This document shows positions 1-9,803 of a stretch of DNA of 64,000 nt, piece by piece. The stretch is from Emiliania huxleyi CCMP1516 (lineage: Eukaryota > Haptophyta > Isochrysidales > Noelaerhabdaceae). Each line of letters opens with the position of its first letter. Positions within the stretch are counted from its first letter, which is position 1. The position numbers and the translations under genes are program-made. Location of the stretch: NCBI RefSeq assembly GCF_000372725.1, contig NW_005202368.1, positions 92,045 through 156,044 on the forward strand, in the 5' to 3' direction. Under the pieces are notes generated by a model. The model was not told where the DNA came from, ran no database searches, and saw only the letters and a list, made by a program, of their open reading frames with translations.

Positions 1-61
1 AAAAAGAAAAGTAGAAAAGAGGGAATTAAAAAGGAACCCACCTCTCACCCCTCTTACTGGC

Positions 62-283
62 TCAGCATCCTTGCAGGTCTCGCAGCAGTACTCTTTTGCC
101 TTCCGCGTGGGAGCAGTAGCCAATATTGGCCAAACCTTCGCAGCTTTCCACACCACCCAGTTCCAGCAGGGAAGCTGCGCCCTTAACCGTCGCCGGGGGA
201 GTGTCGATGCACTCCATGCCCGTTGCAAAGGCGCTGACGACGCCAATGAGCGCAAAGGGAACGAGCCGAACGAACAGCTTCAT
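62..283 (-). CDS. Small Cys-rich secreted protein (ShK-like?)
   Basis: A 73-residue protein read from the ATG at 283. It begins with a clear signal peptide (MKLFVRLVPFALIGVVSAFA) and continues as a mature part with cysteines in MEC, VESCEG, IGYCSH and a terminal LQGC. The spacing C..., SC, IGYC, C resembles the first half of an ShK-type toxin-like domain, which is common in secreted algal proteins, but the closing cysteines are absent. The gene may therefore continue through an intron near its 3' end, or the domain is partial. The upstream extension of the frame to 490 is Arg/Pro-rich and looks like 5' leader. Function unknown; secretion is well supported, the domain is tentative. Confidence 0.5.
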   Translation of the reverse strand: MKLFVRLVPFALIGVVSAFATGMECIDTPPATVKGAASLLELGGVESCEGLANIGYCSHAEGKRVLLRDLQGC

Positions 284-1206
284 ATCTGTGCAGCGGCGCG
301 TGGGGGGCGTTGCGGCGTGGGCAGGCTGGCGAGCGGCGCTCCGCTCGCGGCGCGGAGAGCGTGCGGGAATTTCGGGGCGGGCGTGGCAATCCATCGGGAG
401 GATTGGACTGCGTGGAGCAGGTAGGGGCATGTGGCGCGGCAGGGGCGCTGGTGTGCTGCGAGGCGTGCGTCGCTGACGCCCACCGATCAACCTCGTTTTG
501 CTGCGCGATATCGGCGAAACTCACAGCGCCCGCCGAGGACCTCCACCCACCCAGGACGCTACTCAAGTTGAGGCGCCCTCCGAGGGGAGCCTCCACAGGA
601 GAAAGGGACCGCGTCGGTATGTTGGTGTCCAGTCCGAGCCTGGCTGTTCTTGCCCTCGATGCATACATACACGTAGAGAGAGAGACCCTCTCCCTTTTCT
701 CCCAGTAAGCTAAAAGCAGCAGTCCTCCTCCGGGAATGTACGTAAGAGCTACATACACTGAAAAGTACGTACACGTACATACCGGTCCATACACCAGGGC
801 TTACACACGGACTGCACAGGCATGGCGCGAAGTTTTCTTCTTGTCTGCGACTAGCCGGATCTAGGGGGGGTCTTCTGTTGCCGCTGTGTGCGGTGCCCTC
901 GGTCTCCCGACATTCACGTACCTACCTGCCTACCGACCCCAGGCGCAGCAAAGCGAACAACGCTCGAACACGAAGTCCCCCCCTGTTGATGGTTCGATCC
1001 TCCCCAGAGTCGAACTGGCAGCCACTCGCACCGAGGAGGCGAGGTGTGGCTACGTGACCCGAAAGGCCAGAGTCGAGAGCAACCCTCGAGCTGGGTCGCT
1101 CATAGAGCTCTATACTCACACACCCCCCCCCCGGGGTCCCTTGGGTGCGCGCTCCCTCGTGCCTGGCGAGCCACCCCTGCTCTGCTCCCTCGTTGTCAGA
1201 GCTACA
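284..1206. other. Intergenic region
   Basis: No convincing gene. The sequence between the secreted protein (leftward) and the methyltransferase-like gene (rightward) should hold two divergent promoters. Open frames here are shadow frames of low-complexity Arg/Pro composition. A short lower-GC stretch lies around 640-790. Confidence 0.5.
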
Positions 1207-1824
1207 ATGGCGAAGAAACGACGTCGCGATCCAGACGACGCCGGTGGCAGCAGTTCTCGAGGCCCTCCCGTGGCTACCACCTCGGGCCGGCTCGGCGGTG
1301 GCGCTGGCGCGTCCGACGATTGGCAGACCGCTCGGAGATCTTGGGCGGCGATAGCTGAGGTGCTCGGTCCGGCAGCGCGCGAGAAGCGGATCTGGATGCC
1401 CTTCTACTACGACGGAGCGTGCGCCGAGCACCTGCGTGAGCTCGGTTTCACGCGCGTGCACCACAAGCGGGAGGACTTCTTCGTGCAGGTGCGCAACCCA
1501 AAGTTCCTCAAAAAGGTTGATCTGATCCTCGACAACCCGCCCTACACCTCGCCAGAGATGAAGGAGGCGGTGCTACGCGCGCTAGCCTCGACAGGCAAGC
1601 CGTTCGTCATGCTGCTGCCCATCTCGGTGCTGCACGTCGGCTTTGCGCGCGAGGTGCTGGACACGGACAAGCTGCAGGCAGTCGTGCCGCGGCGGGTGTA
1701 CGTGCGCAAGACGGGCGGCGAGGAGGTGCCCTTCAAGTACCTCTGCTGGCTTTGTTGTGGCGTCCGGCTCAAGCGCGACCTGATACTCATCGACGACGAT
1801 GACGATGCGGCGGCGGCGGACTGA
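1207..1824 (+). CDS. NPPY-motif methyltransferase-like protein
   Basis: An intronless 205-residue protein starting MAKKRRR with a basic, possibly nuclear N-terminus. Residues about 100-104 read LDNPPYT, the catalytic motif IV of amino-methyltransferases that act on adenine N6 or glutamine N5. Before it come IWMPFYYDG and LRELGFTRVHHKREDFF. These occupy the place of the S-adenosylmethionine-binding region, but the usual glycine-rich FxGxG motif is replaced by PFYYDG. The C-terminus is an acidic IDDDDD tail. This layout is seen in small DNA-methylase-like proteins of algae and their viruses (established knowledge, from memory). A role in DNA adenine methylation is inference. The upstream in-frame stretch from 886 is low complexity and probably non-coding. 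Confidence 0.6.
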   Translation: MAKKRRRDPDDAGGSSSRGPPVATTSGRLGGGAGASDDWQTARRSWAAIAEVLGPAAREKRIWMPFYYDGACAEHLRELGFTRVHHKREDFFVQVRNPKFLKKVDLILDNPPYTSPEMKEAVLRALASTGKPFVMLLPISVLHVGFAREVLDTDKLQAVVPRRVYVRKTGGEEVPFKYLCWLCCGVRLKRDLILIDDDDDAAAAD

Positions 1825-2234
1825 CAGATTAACTTTGGCGTTTTGGCGACCGCGAGACAGTCAGAAGGAAGGAGTGGAGAGATTTAACAGGACGTTCTAA
1901 AAGTACGCCTTCTTCTGCACACACGCAACAGTACAAGTAGCGTGCCCGGAGAGGCAAAAGGCCCACTCCCACACGAGCACATCAACGGTGGAAATTCTCA
2001 AATGTCAAAACGCCGGGAACCCGGACCCGCGGCGCGCGGGCGGAGCGCTTAGAGGGGCGAGAGAACCGAGAAGGCACAAGCGGAGAAGCACGGGAGCGGC
2101 TGGGCCGCGAGCGCGCGACCGCAGCGGCGCGTACTATAAGTACTATAGGTCGTACGTTAGTCCGTATTGGTATTCGCGAGTTCGCCACGCCGGCCTGCAG
2201 CTGCACGCGCGGACACGGCCTGCACGCTCTCGCG
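1825..2234. other. Tail-to-tail intergenic region
   Basis: Lies between the 3' ends of the methyltransferase-like gene and the peroxidase gene. No gene seen; expected to contain two 3' UTRs and polyadenylation signals. Confidence 0.5.
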
Positions 2235-3631
2235 TCACGCCGCCTTGGTCTCCCTCTCCGGCACCAGGGTGCCAGCACAACCCAGCTCGGTGAGCTTCTT
2301 CCACGCGAGTGCCGCATCGCGGCGGAACTCGCTGCGGTGACTATCGTAATGTAGCAGATGACGCCGGTACTCCTGCGGAAGAGGGAGGAGGGAAGTGGGT
2401 CGTTAATGACTGGTGGGCCATCAAGACGAATAGAAAAGAATCGCAGCGGAAAAATCTCGAGCAGACCTCGTCGTACCACAGGCACATGTCGCTCACCAGC
2501 ATCATGAACGGCTCGCCCCCGCCAAAGTCCATCTCGTACTGGCGCTGGTTGCGCGCCGCCAGAACGCCAGGGCTCAGCCGATAACCACCACGCGCGACGC
2601 CGTGCGTGTACGCCGACGGGTACCCCAGCCCCCTCTCATAGCAGTTCCAATGCGTCGGGTCAAAGGCGTACCTGATGAACGGGTCCACACGCTGGTGCGG
2701 GGTATCCCTATGCTGGGGTAGTCTTGAACATCTCTAGCACTCGCGCCATGCGCCCTCGAAGCCAGAGGCGTCGCCGTGGCAGCGGCCGTACTGATGGCCG
2801 AGGACAATGAGTGCGACTGTCTCCTTATCATCAAATCCGAGCCGATCAAACGTGCCCCGCATCGCATCGATCGTCGGACTTTCTTTCTCCGCCATCGAAG
2901 CCGACGCCGCGCACCCCTCCCGCGGCCCCAAATCGGCCGCTGGCAGCCGGCTGCCTTTAGGGTTGTGCTTGCCATCGCCAAACGGGCACCCAGTCGCGCC
3001 GTGTATCGCCCGCGCCTCTTCGACACCAAAGTCGCGCCGTCCGTACGAGAATGGCACGGCCGGACCACCAGTGTGCTCGATGGCGACGTGGCCTGCGAGA
3101 ATGATAATGTCTGCCATCGAGAGTGCCGGAAAGAGTGCCTTGACAGCCTACGATACGATGGGCTTCGTGACGGCTATCCAACGCTACGTCCTGGCCACGA
3201 GATGCGTGCCTCCACCAGCGCGTGAGCCTTACTGAACCCTGCATTCTCTGGGTCGGCGCGCTCGGTCTCGAAACGCATCGTCCCTCCATTGGAGCCGCCG
3301 GTGCGTGTGTGCCGATCGTACGTCCCGCTCGCGTGCCACGCGTACCTGAGGGTGGCCAGTGTGGATGCCGTACTGTATGCTCAACTCACCGCAGCTGGTG
3401 CCAGGCGTGCCGGATCAACAGCGGAGCGAGGGACCCATCGTCATGCGAGGGATCGACGAGGCGGCGGGCGATCTCGGCTCGCACCTGTGACACGAAAAGC
3501 GGGATTGCGCCGCCGCTGAACGAATGCTCGGGTTGTGCACTCGGGTTGGTGAGTGTGGAGCGCACTTTCGCAAGGTCGGTGGGCGGCGATGGAGGCGTCA
3601 CGGATGGAGAGGCTTCTGCCGATTCGTCCAT
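2235..3631 (-). CDS. Class I heme peroxidase (ascorbate/cytochrome c peroxidase-like)
   Basis: Multi-exon gene reduced to family order by conserved blocks. Exon 1 (3631-3390) ends in LAPLLIRHAWHQ. Exon 2 (3345-3210) reads YAWHASGTYDRHT, then GGSNGGTMRF, the distal heme-side block. Exon 3 (3147 to about 2745) reads FPALSMADIIILAGHVAIEHTGGP and then LGHQYGRCHGDASGFEGAW, with the proximal His ligand. Exon 4 (about 2700-2467) reads VDPFIRYAFDPTHWNCYE. Exon 5 (2372-2235) ends SEFRRDAALAWKKLTELG, the typical C-terminal helix. Introns are 44, 62 (GC donor likely), unresolved, and 94 nt. No transit peptide is obvious. The enzyme would reduce hydrogen peroxide. The HAWH/YAWH motif occurs twice at the exon 1-2 junction. 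It shares a 109-bp head-to-head promoter with the SWEET gene. The exon 3-4 junction is not resolved. Confidence 0.85.
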
Positions 3632-3740
3632 GGGCGCGACGGTGGACGGGCGGATACTTTAGCGGGATACTACCGAGATCGGCGCTTGCGCGGATTTGCG
3701 TGGCTGCCGCCAGGACCTCCGGCTGCTTCCGAGAGGAAGG
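3632..3740. promoter_or_regulatory. Bidirectional promoter region (inferred)
   Basis: The 109 bp between the peroxidase start codon on the minus strand and the SWEET start codon on the plus strand must hold both 5' regions. No TATA box or other named element is visible. Inferred from position only. Confidence 0.3.
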
Positions 3741-4745
3741 ATGGGAGTCGACTTGCTCGGCGTCGGTGCTCCCATTGCCGGCATCTTCACCTCCAACGCC
3801 CTCTACGCAGCCCCTCTTCCTGCCGTGCTCTCGCGCGAGCGGATCGGTGACCTGGGCCCGCTCAATCCGCTCCCAGGTGTTTGCAGACGGAGAGGGAGGA
3901 GAGTAGGGAGATAAGATAGGCAATTCCCAGCAGCTCCAACCACGCTCATCTCCCTGACTCCTGCAGCAACCTTCGTTGTCCTGTCCACTCTCGCCTGGGT
4001 CTTTTACGGCCTGATAATTCAGAACCCTTTCTTGGTTGCAAGCAATGCACCCGGCAGCCTCGCCGCCATTGGAGCGCTCGTCGTGATGCTGCCCATGATG
4101 AAGGGCCATCCCAGCCTTCGGAGCGTCCAAGGTCTCCTCCTTGTCGGTTGCCTCATCAACTTCTGTCTCTGGACGTACTTTGTCTTTTCGGGCATGTCCT
4201 CTGAGGACTTTGGCGCGCTACTCGGCATCTATGCCGCCGGCTTCTGTATTATCCTCTTCGCTTCGCCGCTCTCGACCATCACGCCGACGCCCTAGATTCA
4301 TATGCATGTAGAGATCTACTCCTCAATGCTCCCGCTAGCCTGACCGGTACGTTTCCTGCTCATTGATGCTTCTGGACACCAGGACCGTTATCTCCACGCG
4401 CGACGCCGGCTCGATCCTCGCGAGCATGACGGCGTTCCAGGTGATCAACTGCAGCCTTTGGAGCGCGTATGGCGTGTTCTCAATCAACGACCCCGCCGTG
4501 TACGGGCCCAATATTACCGGCCTCGCACTTGCGGCTCGTTTTCAGTGGTCGACATCATATGTCATATGCCTAGGCTGTGAACAGGCCTTGCGCTTGGGCT
4601 CGTGCAGCTCGCGCTCAAGATCATCTTCCCGTCGAAGCCGGCGCCGCCCGACGAGGAGGTCGCGGCCAAGGACGTGTACGCGCGTACCTCCTCCTTCTCT
4701 ATGAAGCACCGGAGCTCTTCGGTGCGTAGCGTGGCGCTTGTCTAG
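3741..4745 (+). CDS. SWEET (MtN3/saliva) sugar transporter
   Basis: Four exons give a 249-residue protein: 3741-3876, 3967-4282, 4383-4519, 4585-4745. Lengths sum to 750 nt in one frame. It has the seven-helix SWEET layout with two MtN3 halves: LGVGAPIAGIFTSNALYAAPLP and LNPLP, then TLAWVFYGLIIQNPFLVASN. The second half reads CLINFCLWTYFVFSG, ASPLSTI, TVISTRDAGS and NCSLWSAYGVF, then GPNITGLALGLVQLALKIIF. The tail is cytosolic and charged (PSKPAPPDEEVAAKDVYARTS). The family exports or takes up hexoses or sucrose by facilitated diffusion. Intron 1 is GT-AG; introns 2 and 3 (4283-4382, 4520-4584) need GC-AG sites, and the joined peptides then match the family residue for residue. Intron 3 has similar sequence at both ends (GGCCTCGCACTTG and GGCCTTGCGCTTG). 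Confidence 0.9.
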
Positions 4746-5163
4746 CGGGACAATTCTCTTCACAGCGTGGAGAGCGGGTAATGTAGAGTGACGAGAGGCC
4801 TTTTGCGCTGAACACAACAGCTCAGAGCTCCACTTTCTCTCTGTACTCTGGCGGCGCACGACACAACACGACACACAACATCAACAAACGACGCTCGACG
4901 GCTATTCGCAGCTACGGCTTAAACGAACGGGGGTGTATTTACTCGCACACACCACACACGTCTCTCACACTCACGTGAACACCAAAAAACACCACAGAAG
5001 AGTGTCTCAAAAACCGTCACTTTTTTCTCGTTCCGATGCTTGCTCGATTGGGTGCGTTCTCACACGTGACGGTCCACGCGCCACGCCTTGATGTCCAGTC
5101 GCTAAGGCGAGAAAGGTACACAGAGTCAAGCTCAAGACTCTCACAGTCCAACATGCTACACAA
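4746..5163. other. Tail-to-tail intergenic region
   Basis: 3' flanks of the SWEET gene and the thioesterase-like gene. Contains CA-rich stretches (4855-5000) and no supported coding sequence. Confidence 0.5.
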
Positions 5164-6330
5164 CTAAGAAGCGTTCGCACCCACGCGCCCACTTGTTCCC
5201 CACCAGGAGGCCCACCAGCCGCCGGCCGCTCCTCCGTCGGGCGGCTCCGACAGGATGGCGCCCGCGCCGCGGTGGTAAAAGTCGAGCGGCGGCTGCGGCA
5301 CGGCGGAGGGGACGTCGCGGTACGTCACGGGCGGGAGTGGGCGGCCGTGCAGCGCGAGGGAGGCCCAGGCGGCGGCGTGGTGCAGCTCGGCGGTGGAGGT
5401 GGTGTAGTGGTCGAGGCCTGTCGACGGCCGGGTGAGGTGGAGAGAGGGCGGCGGAGGCGAGTCGGAGGCGAGTCGGAAGGCGTGAGACACGAGGTGGGCC
5501 AGCGGAGAGGTGTGTGGAGAGGGCGGCGCCTGGCTCGACATGCGAAAAGAGTCGAAAGCCAACGTCTGCGAGCCGCTTGAAGCACTTGTGCTGGAAGCGG
5601 GGCGCGTACTCCTGGTCGAACTCTGCCGTGAACACGTAGACCGGAAGCCGATCGGCGAGGGCGGGCGGCGCGGGCGTTACGTCGAGCAGGATGGAGCAGA
5701 GGGAGAAGAGGGCGGCGAGCGGCTTCGGGTAGGTCAGGGCCGCGTGGATGGCGACCGTGCCTCCCTGCGAGTTGCCTCCGATGGCGACGCGAGAAGGGTC
5801 GCCGCCGAGCGACGCCACCTCGGCGTCGAGCAGCCGGTGCACGGCCTGCTCACGGCTCGGAGAGCTGAGAACGGTGCGCTCCCGCAGCGGTTTTTGCACT
5901 GCGAGCGTCTCGCCTGCGTCATCTGCTTCAGGTGCGTGCGGTTGATCTCGTCGTGGCGCATCGAGCCGCCGCGCGCGGTGTAGTAGTCGTACCACGCACG
6001 CACGCCGGACTCAGGTCCTTGAGGCCAGGAGATGGTCCGGACCGGCGACGACGGGAAGATGAAGCGCGTGCCCGACGCGTTGCCACCGAGCGCCGTCAGA
6101 ATCTGCGGCAAGCGCTGAAACATCCGGCCGTCGCAGTGCATGCCTACGGACAAGCGACATCTCACGAATCTACGAGTCTCGACAAGCAACATCTCACGCA
6201 AACTACGAGTCTCGGCGGGAAGCATGTGCGCGGCACCGTGAAGTAGGATGAGGCTGTGCGAGTGCACTGCAGTGGGCTCGATGATGACGATGGGCGCCCG
6301 CAGCAATGCCATGGCCGGAATGTGTTGCAT
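5164..6330 (-). CDS. Acyl-protein thioesterase / carboxylesterase-like alpha/beta hydrolase
   Basis: Four exons (6330-6237, 6143-5914, 5845-5530, 5417-5164) join to a 297-residue frame. Phospholipase/carboxylesterase family blocks appear in order: HSLILLHG (oxyanion region), DGRMFQRLPQIL, RFIFPSSPVRTISWP followed by GVRAWYDYY, then GGNSQGGTVAIHAAL with the nucleophile Ser in GxSQGG, and VYVFTAEFDQEYAPRF with a candidate catalytic Asp. HVEPGLDHYTTS supplies a candidate His. Intron 1 is GT-AG and carries an internal repeat; introns 2 and 3 are GC-AG (68 and 112 nt) and have similar sequence at both ends (GCAGGC; GTCGA..CAGGC). The likely role is depalmitoylation or lysophospholipid or ester hydrolysis in the cytosol. 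The C-terminal 90 residues are longer than in typical thioesterases. Confidence 0.8.
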
Positions 6331-6454
6331 TCACGCGCGTGAGGTCGACACACACACAACTGCCTGTCAGTCCGCTCAATTGCTCAGGGACGGCGCCTTG
6401 CTTCGCGACAAAGCAGCGAAGAAAAAAGATTCGGTATCGAAACAAAGACCAAGA

Positions 6455-7861
6455 CTAGGCCTCCTGGCGAGCCTCCACCGATTGGACCCCGAGCCCTTTC
6501 TCTCTCGCCCAGAGCAGCAGGAGCTCGCGGACTTTGCGCAGCTCGTTCATCGTCAGATCGGCGCCGCCTGTCAGCGCGAGCGTGCCCCGCACCGTCCGCA
6601 CCTCGAGCAGCCCAGATTCGACGCCGTTGATGATGTGCGTCACCGTCAAGTGCAGCGACTCCTCAAGGCTGCCGGCCGACACGTCGCTCCACGGCACAAA
6701 GGCGCACGTCGAAGTCCGAAAGAGGTCGAAGTACTCCGCGAGGGTGGACCTCTCGTTCTCGACCTGGATGCCGCCTTCGTGAAGGGCGAGCGTCGAGCGA
6801 TGGAGGAGAGCGCGCAGGGTGTTGGCGAGCAGTGACGCGCCCACGTGCCAAAACGGGCATGAGAAGAGGGTGAAGAGGAGGGGGGCGTCCGCACGCAGCG
6901 CGCTGCCCGTCCACAGCGTGGTGAACCCGAGGACGACGAGGCTCGCAAAGTTGTCCCCAGAGAAGAGGCTACCGTGGGGCATGTCCAGTCGCAACCCGTG
7001 AGCCGCCGCCAGCGTCTTGTACTGCTCGACCATGGTGCTGAAGGTCACGCCGGGGGCGGAAACGGTGACGTACCTGCCGGCGCTGCGGCTCCACACAGCG
7101 CCGTCGCCAGCGTTGGTATGCGCCTCCGTGATCAGCGAACCGCCGCGGGCGCTATCGGAAGCTTCAGCCGAGGGAGTTTGCAGCACGGAGATCTGCAGGC
7201 GGCTCGACAAGCCAGGCGTCGAAGTAGAAGGTTTGGCGCCGAAGAAAAACGGCTTCTGCCGGCCCGCATCGTCGATCCACAGTATCCTGGCGGCTATGAT
7301 GCCGTGAGCGGTGGGCTCTCGCCCACTGATTTTGCCATATGGGCTTGCGTTGCACGAATCGTCGCTCGGTGGCTGCGCGCTGCCAACTGCAATACTGACG
7401 AGCTCAGCGCTGATGTTGACGCCCAGCCCCGATGAGATTGCCGTGATGACGCAAGCGAGTATGGCACACGTCTTCGAGCTCAGGCCGGGAAAACGACGCG
7501 CGGCCGCCAGCAGCTGCTGCGGGTTGCGATCAGACTGGGGTGGGTCAAAGATGATCCGCCTCCCTTGAGGGATGTCATCTCGCGAGCGCCAGCCTTGCGG
7601 CGTGTAATCCAAGTGCTCGCCGAGCCAGCTGGCAACCTCCCTGCGCTTGTCCCAGTTCGTGTAGAGCACGTCTGACCGGATAGGAGTGTTCGTGAGTGGA
7701 TCGCGCCGCTCACCGGCCTGCCGCCAGAATGTGAGGATGGCGCCTCGCTCGTACGTGGTGCCCGCCTCTGGCACGAAGACCGGATCGCGGAAGATGACTT
7801 GCGTGATGGGGCAGCAGAGGTTCGGCGGCTCGTCCGGCGTCTCATTTCGCGGTGGTTCCAT
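6455..7861 (-). CDS. U-box domain protein with C-terminal membrane-associated region
   Basis: Intronless; start chosen at MEPPRNETPDEPPNLCCP (7861), 21 codons inside the longest frame. Residues about 14-85 form a U-box (CCPITQVIFRDPVFVPEAG, TYERGAILTFW, DPLTNTPI), the E2-binding fold of RING-like E3 ubiquitin ligases. A hydrophobic segment follows (TCAILACVITAISSGLGVNISAEL), then about 270 residues with two further hydrophobic stretches (FASLVVLGFTTLWTG; PLLFTLFSCPFWHVGASLL), and a helical C-terminus (MNELRKVRELLLLWA). The C-terminal half matches no family I recognise. Ubiquitin ligase activity is inferred from the U-box alone. Ends 124 bp from the start of the thioesterase-like gene. Confidence 0.75.
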   Translation of the reverse strand: MEPPRNETPDEPPNLCCPITQVIFRDPVFVPEAGTTYERGAILTFWRQAGERRDPLTNTPIRSDVLYTNWDKRREVASWLGEHLDYTPQGWRSRDDIPQGRRIIFDPPQSDRNPQQLLAAARRFPGLSSKTCAILACVITAISSGLGVNISAELVSIAVGSAQPPSDDSCNASPYGKISGREPTAHGIIAARILWIDDAGRQKPFFFGAKPSTSTPGLSSRLQISVLQTPSAEASDSARGGSLITEAHTNAGDGAVWSRSAGRYVTVSAPGVTFSTMVEQYKTLAAAHGLRLDMPHGSLFSGDNFASLVVLGFTTLWTGSALRADAPLLFTLFSCPFWHVGASLLANTLRALLHRSTLALHEGGIQVENERSTLAEYFDLFRTSTCAFVPWSDVSAGSLEESLHLTVTHIINGVESGLLEVRTVRGTLALTGGADLTMNELRKVRELLLLWAREKGLGVQSVEARQEA

Positions 7862-7945
7862 TCGCTGCGACCAAGCTGTGCTAAGGCGACCCCGACGCGT
7901 CCTGCCATGGTAAAGAATAAACACATCAAGCAGCAGCGGGAGCGT

Positions 7946-8029
7946 CTCCTTAAAATCCCTGTGTGGTGGCGGCGTGCCGTCCCCCCATCCCTCCCTTGGG
8001 TTCTCCGTTTTCTTTTCTTTCTATTTTTA
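7946..8029 (+). mobile_element. SINE-like family A copy (5'-truncated)
   Basis: Shares its core (CTCCTTAAAATCCCTGTGTG onward) and T-rich tail with copies at 9447, 31751 and 54394. Flanked by GGAGCGT at 7939-7945 and 8030-8036, a short target-site duplication. Confidence 0.65.
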
Positions 8030-8366
8030 GGAGCGTGAGCGCCAGAGAGAAGGCAAAAGGCATGACAAGCAAAGACTCTCTCTAACGCCGCGGTCAAAAG
8101 AGACCGACGGACCTTGAATTTCGGCGGACGCCGAAATTCACACAAGACTGTGAACACACCCACAGGACGCCAAGTACAAGACAACAGGAAGGGAGTGTAC
8201 TCAGGCAGTCAGGGACGGATGAGTCAGAACATACTAAAGAGCACCTAAAGGAGCAAGGCATACAGCTGTGAAGTGGTCTCTCCACTGACACCCCCTCGTC
8301 GTAGGCACTCTGTGGTGTTCAGGTAGCCCCGTAGGACATTAAAAAATCTGTGTGCTCCTCTTGGCA

Positions 8367-9281
8367 TTAGTTCGTGGCAACTGCGTACCGTTCTACCAGC
8401 AGCAGCTCCTCGGCCGGTATCGGCCTTCCGAGCGGCGCAAAGTAGCGTTCGCCGAGCACGTCGATCGACACGTCAGACAACACCTTCGGGAAGGTACTCG
8501 TGCTCTTGAGGAAGGCAGCAAAGTCGGCCTGCGACCAGCCGCTGATCCATGGCTCGCTCACCCTGGCGGCCAAGCTGACGAGGAGGCCCACCTTCTTCTC
8601 GGGGGCTGGATAGCCCGACCCACACACCTTTGCCGGGGCGTCGTACGTGTTCTGGTCAACGTATGACACAACGATTCGCGAACCACGGCCGCACAGCTTG
8701 CCAAGGCTCTTCAGGGTGCTCGATGTCGCCGTCTTGGATATGTACTGCGTCACACCCTCGAGCAGGAAGACTGACTTCGCCGCGGGGTCGAAGCCGGGAC
8801 AGCGTTTGAGCTCCGTCTCTAAGCTGTCCACAGTAAAGTCCACTGGAACGAAGCTCACTGCGTCGAGCGCGAGACCGGGCACCCCGGCAAGCCTGGCTTT
8901 CTTCAAAGCTTGCACATCGGGCTGGTCCACCTCGAACACTTTCACCGTCTTCGGCAGCGGTAAGCGCCAGCCGCGTGCGTCGTAGCCAGCTCCCAGCATG
9001 ACAAATTGTGTCGCGCCGGCCATCACTGCGGCCATCACTTCCTCATCAAAGTGGCGCGTACGAGCGATCAGCAATTGATGGACTCCTGGAAGAATCTTGT
9101 CACCCAGCCAGACGTTGCAAGGCCCACCCATGCACTTGATCACGGATGCGCCCGGGACAAAGTACTCTGCGTACGGATCTGTCACCACTCGCTCGGCCTC
9201 CGGCATACAAGTCTCGATCAGCCGTTGCTTCGCCACGCCCATCGCTGTTTTGTCGGACGCGGGCATCTTCTTGTCGCTCAT
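8367..9281 (-). CDS. LCMT-like SAM-dependent O-methyltransferase
   Basis: Intronless, 304 residues from MSDKKMPASD (an ATG seven codons upstream is also possible). Features of the leucine carboxyl methyltransferase (PPM1) superfamily, TIGR00027-type branch, are visible. These are TDPYAEYFVPGA near the N-terminus, LLIARTRHFDEEV, then TQFVMLGAGYDARGWRL (SAM-binding motif I with GAGYDARGWR), VKVFEVDQPDVQALKKA (acidic motif II) and SVFLLEGVTQYISKTA (motif IV). The substrate is unknown; members of this branch methylate carboxyl or hydroxyl groups of small molecules, and bona fide LCMT1 methylates PP2A. Sits between two SINE-like copies. Confidence 0.8.
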   Translation of the reverse strand: MSDKKMPASDKTAMGVAKQRLIETCMPEAERVVTDPYAEYFVPGASVIKCMGGPCNVWLGDKILPGVHQLLIARTRHFDEEVMAAVMAGATQFVMLGAGYDARGWRLPLPKTVKVFEVDQPDVQALKKARLAGVPGLALDAVSFVPVDFTVDSLETELKRCPGFDPAAKSVFLLEGVTQYISKTATSSTLKSLGKLCGRGSRIVVSYVDQNTYDAPAKVCGSGYPAPEKKVGLLVSLAARVSEPWISGWSQADFAAFLKSTSTFPKVLSDVSIDVLGERYFAPLGRPIPAEELLLVERYAVATN

Positions 9282-9446
9282 GCTCGTGTGTGCGCGCCGC
9301 ACACTACCCGACTACCCGGTACTAGGCGACGAAAGATAAAGAATTCGCGATTCACGCGCGACAGGCGAGGCGCGGGCGACGGCTTGGCCCGACCACAGGA
9401 TAAAGAAACCCCCGCGCCGCCAAGTTCGCGTGCTCCAAGTCGCAAG

Positions 9447-9607
9447 AATCGGAGAGAGACTGCGAAGAGAGATAGGAAGAGGCAGACTCCCTAGGGTGGG
9501 CGACGGCTAGCGCACCACACACCTCTCCTTAAAATCCCTGTGTGTGGTGGCGGCGTGCCGTCCTCCCATCCCTCCCTTGGGTTGTCTGTTTTCTTTCTTT
9601 CTTTCTT
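9447..9607 (+). mobile_element. SINE-like family A, most complete copy
   Basis: A 161-bp element with a core shared with three other sites in the window and a (CTTT)n tail. A perfect 13-bp target-site duplication, TCCAAGTCGCAAG, lies at 9434-9446 and 9608-9620. Tail plus duplication indicates retroposition by a LINE-type machinery. No clear RNA polymerase III A or B box was identified. Confidence 0.75.
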
Positions 9608-9803
9608 TCCAAGTCGCAAGTGCACCGCCACACTAGAGACTAACTCGGACGCGAGTTGCGGCAAGAGCATGACCCAAGAGACTAAATAATGAAGAACCAA
9701 GGGCGCAGACAGAAAGAAAGAACACGGTCACGGCACACACCGTGGGCCTCCTCCAGACAAGTGCTTTCAAGAGAGACAGAGAGTCCAGGGCCGATGTACG
9801 TGG

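Noticed and set aside
990-1030. GGTTCGATCC and its near inverse, as tRNA T-arms
   Set aside because: No matching A box, D arm or acceptor stem on either strand.
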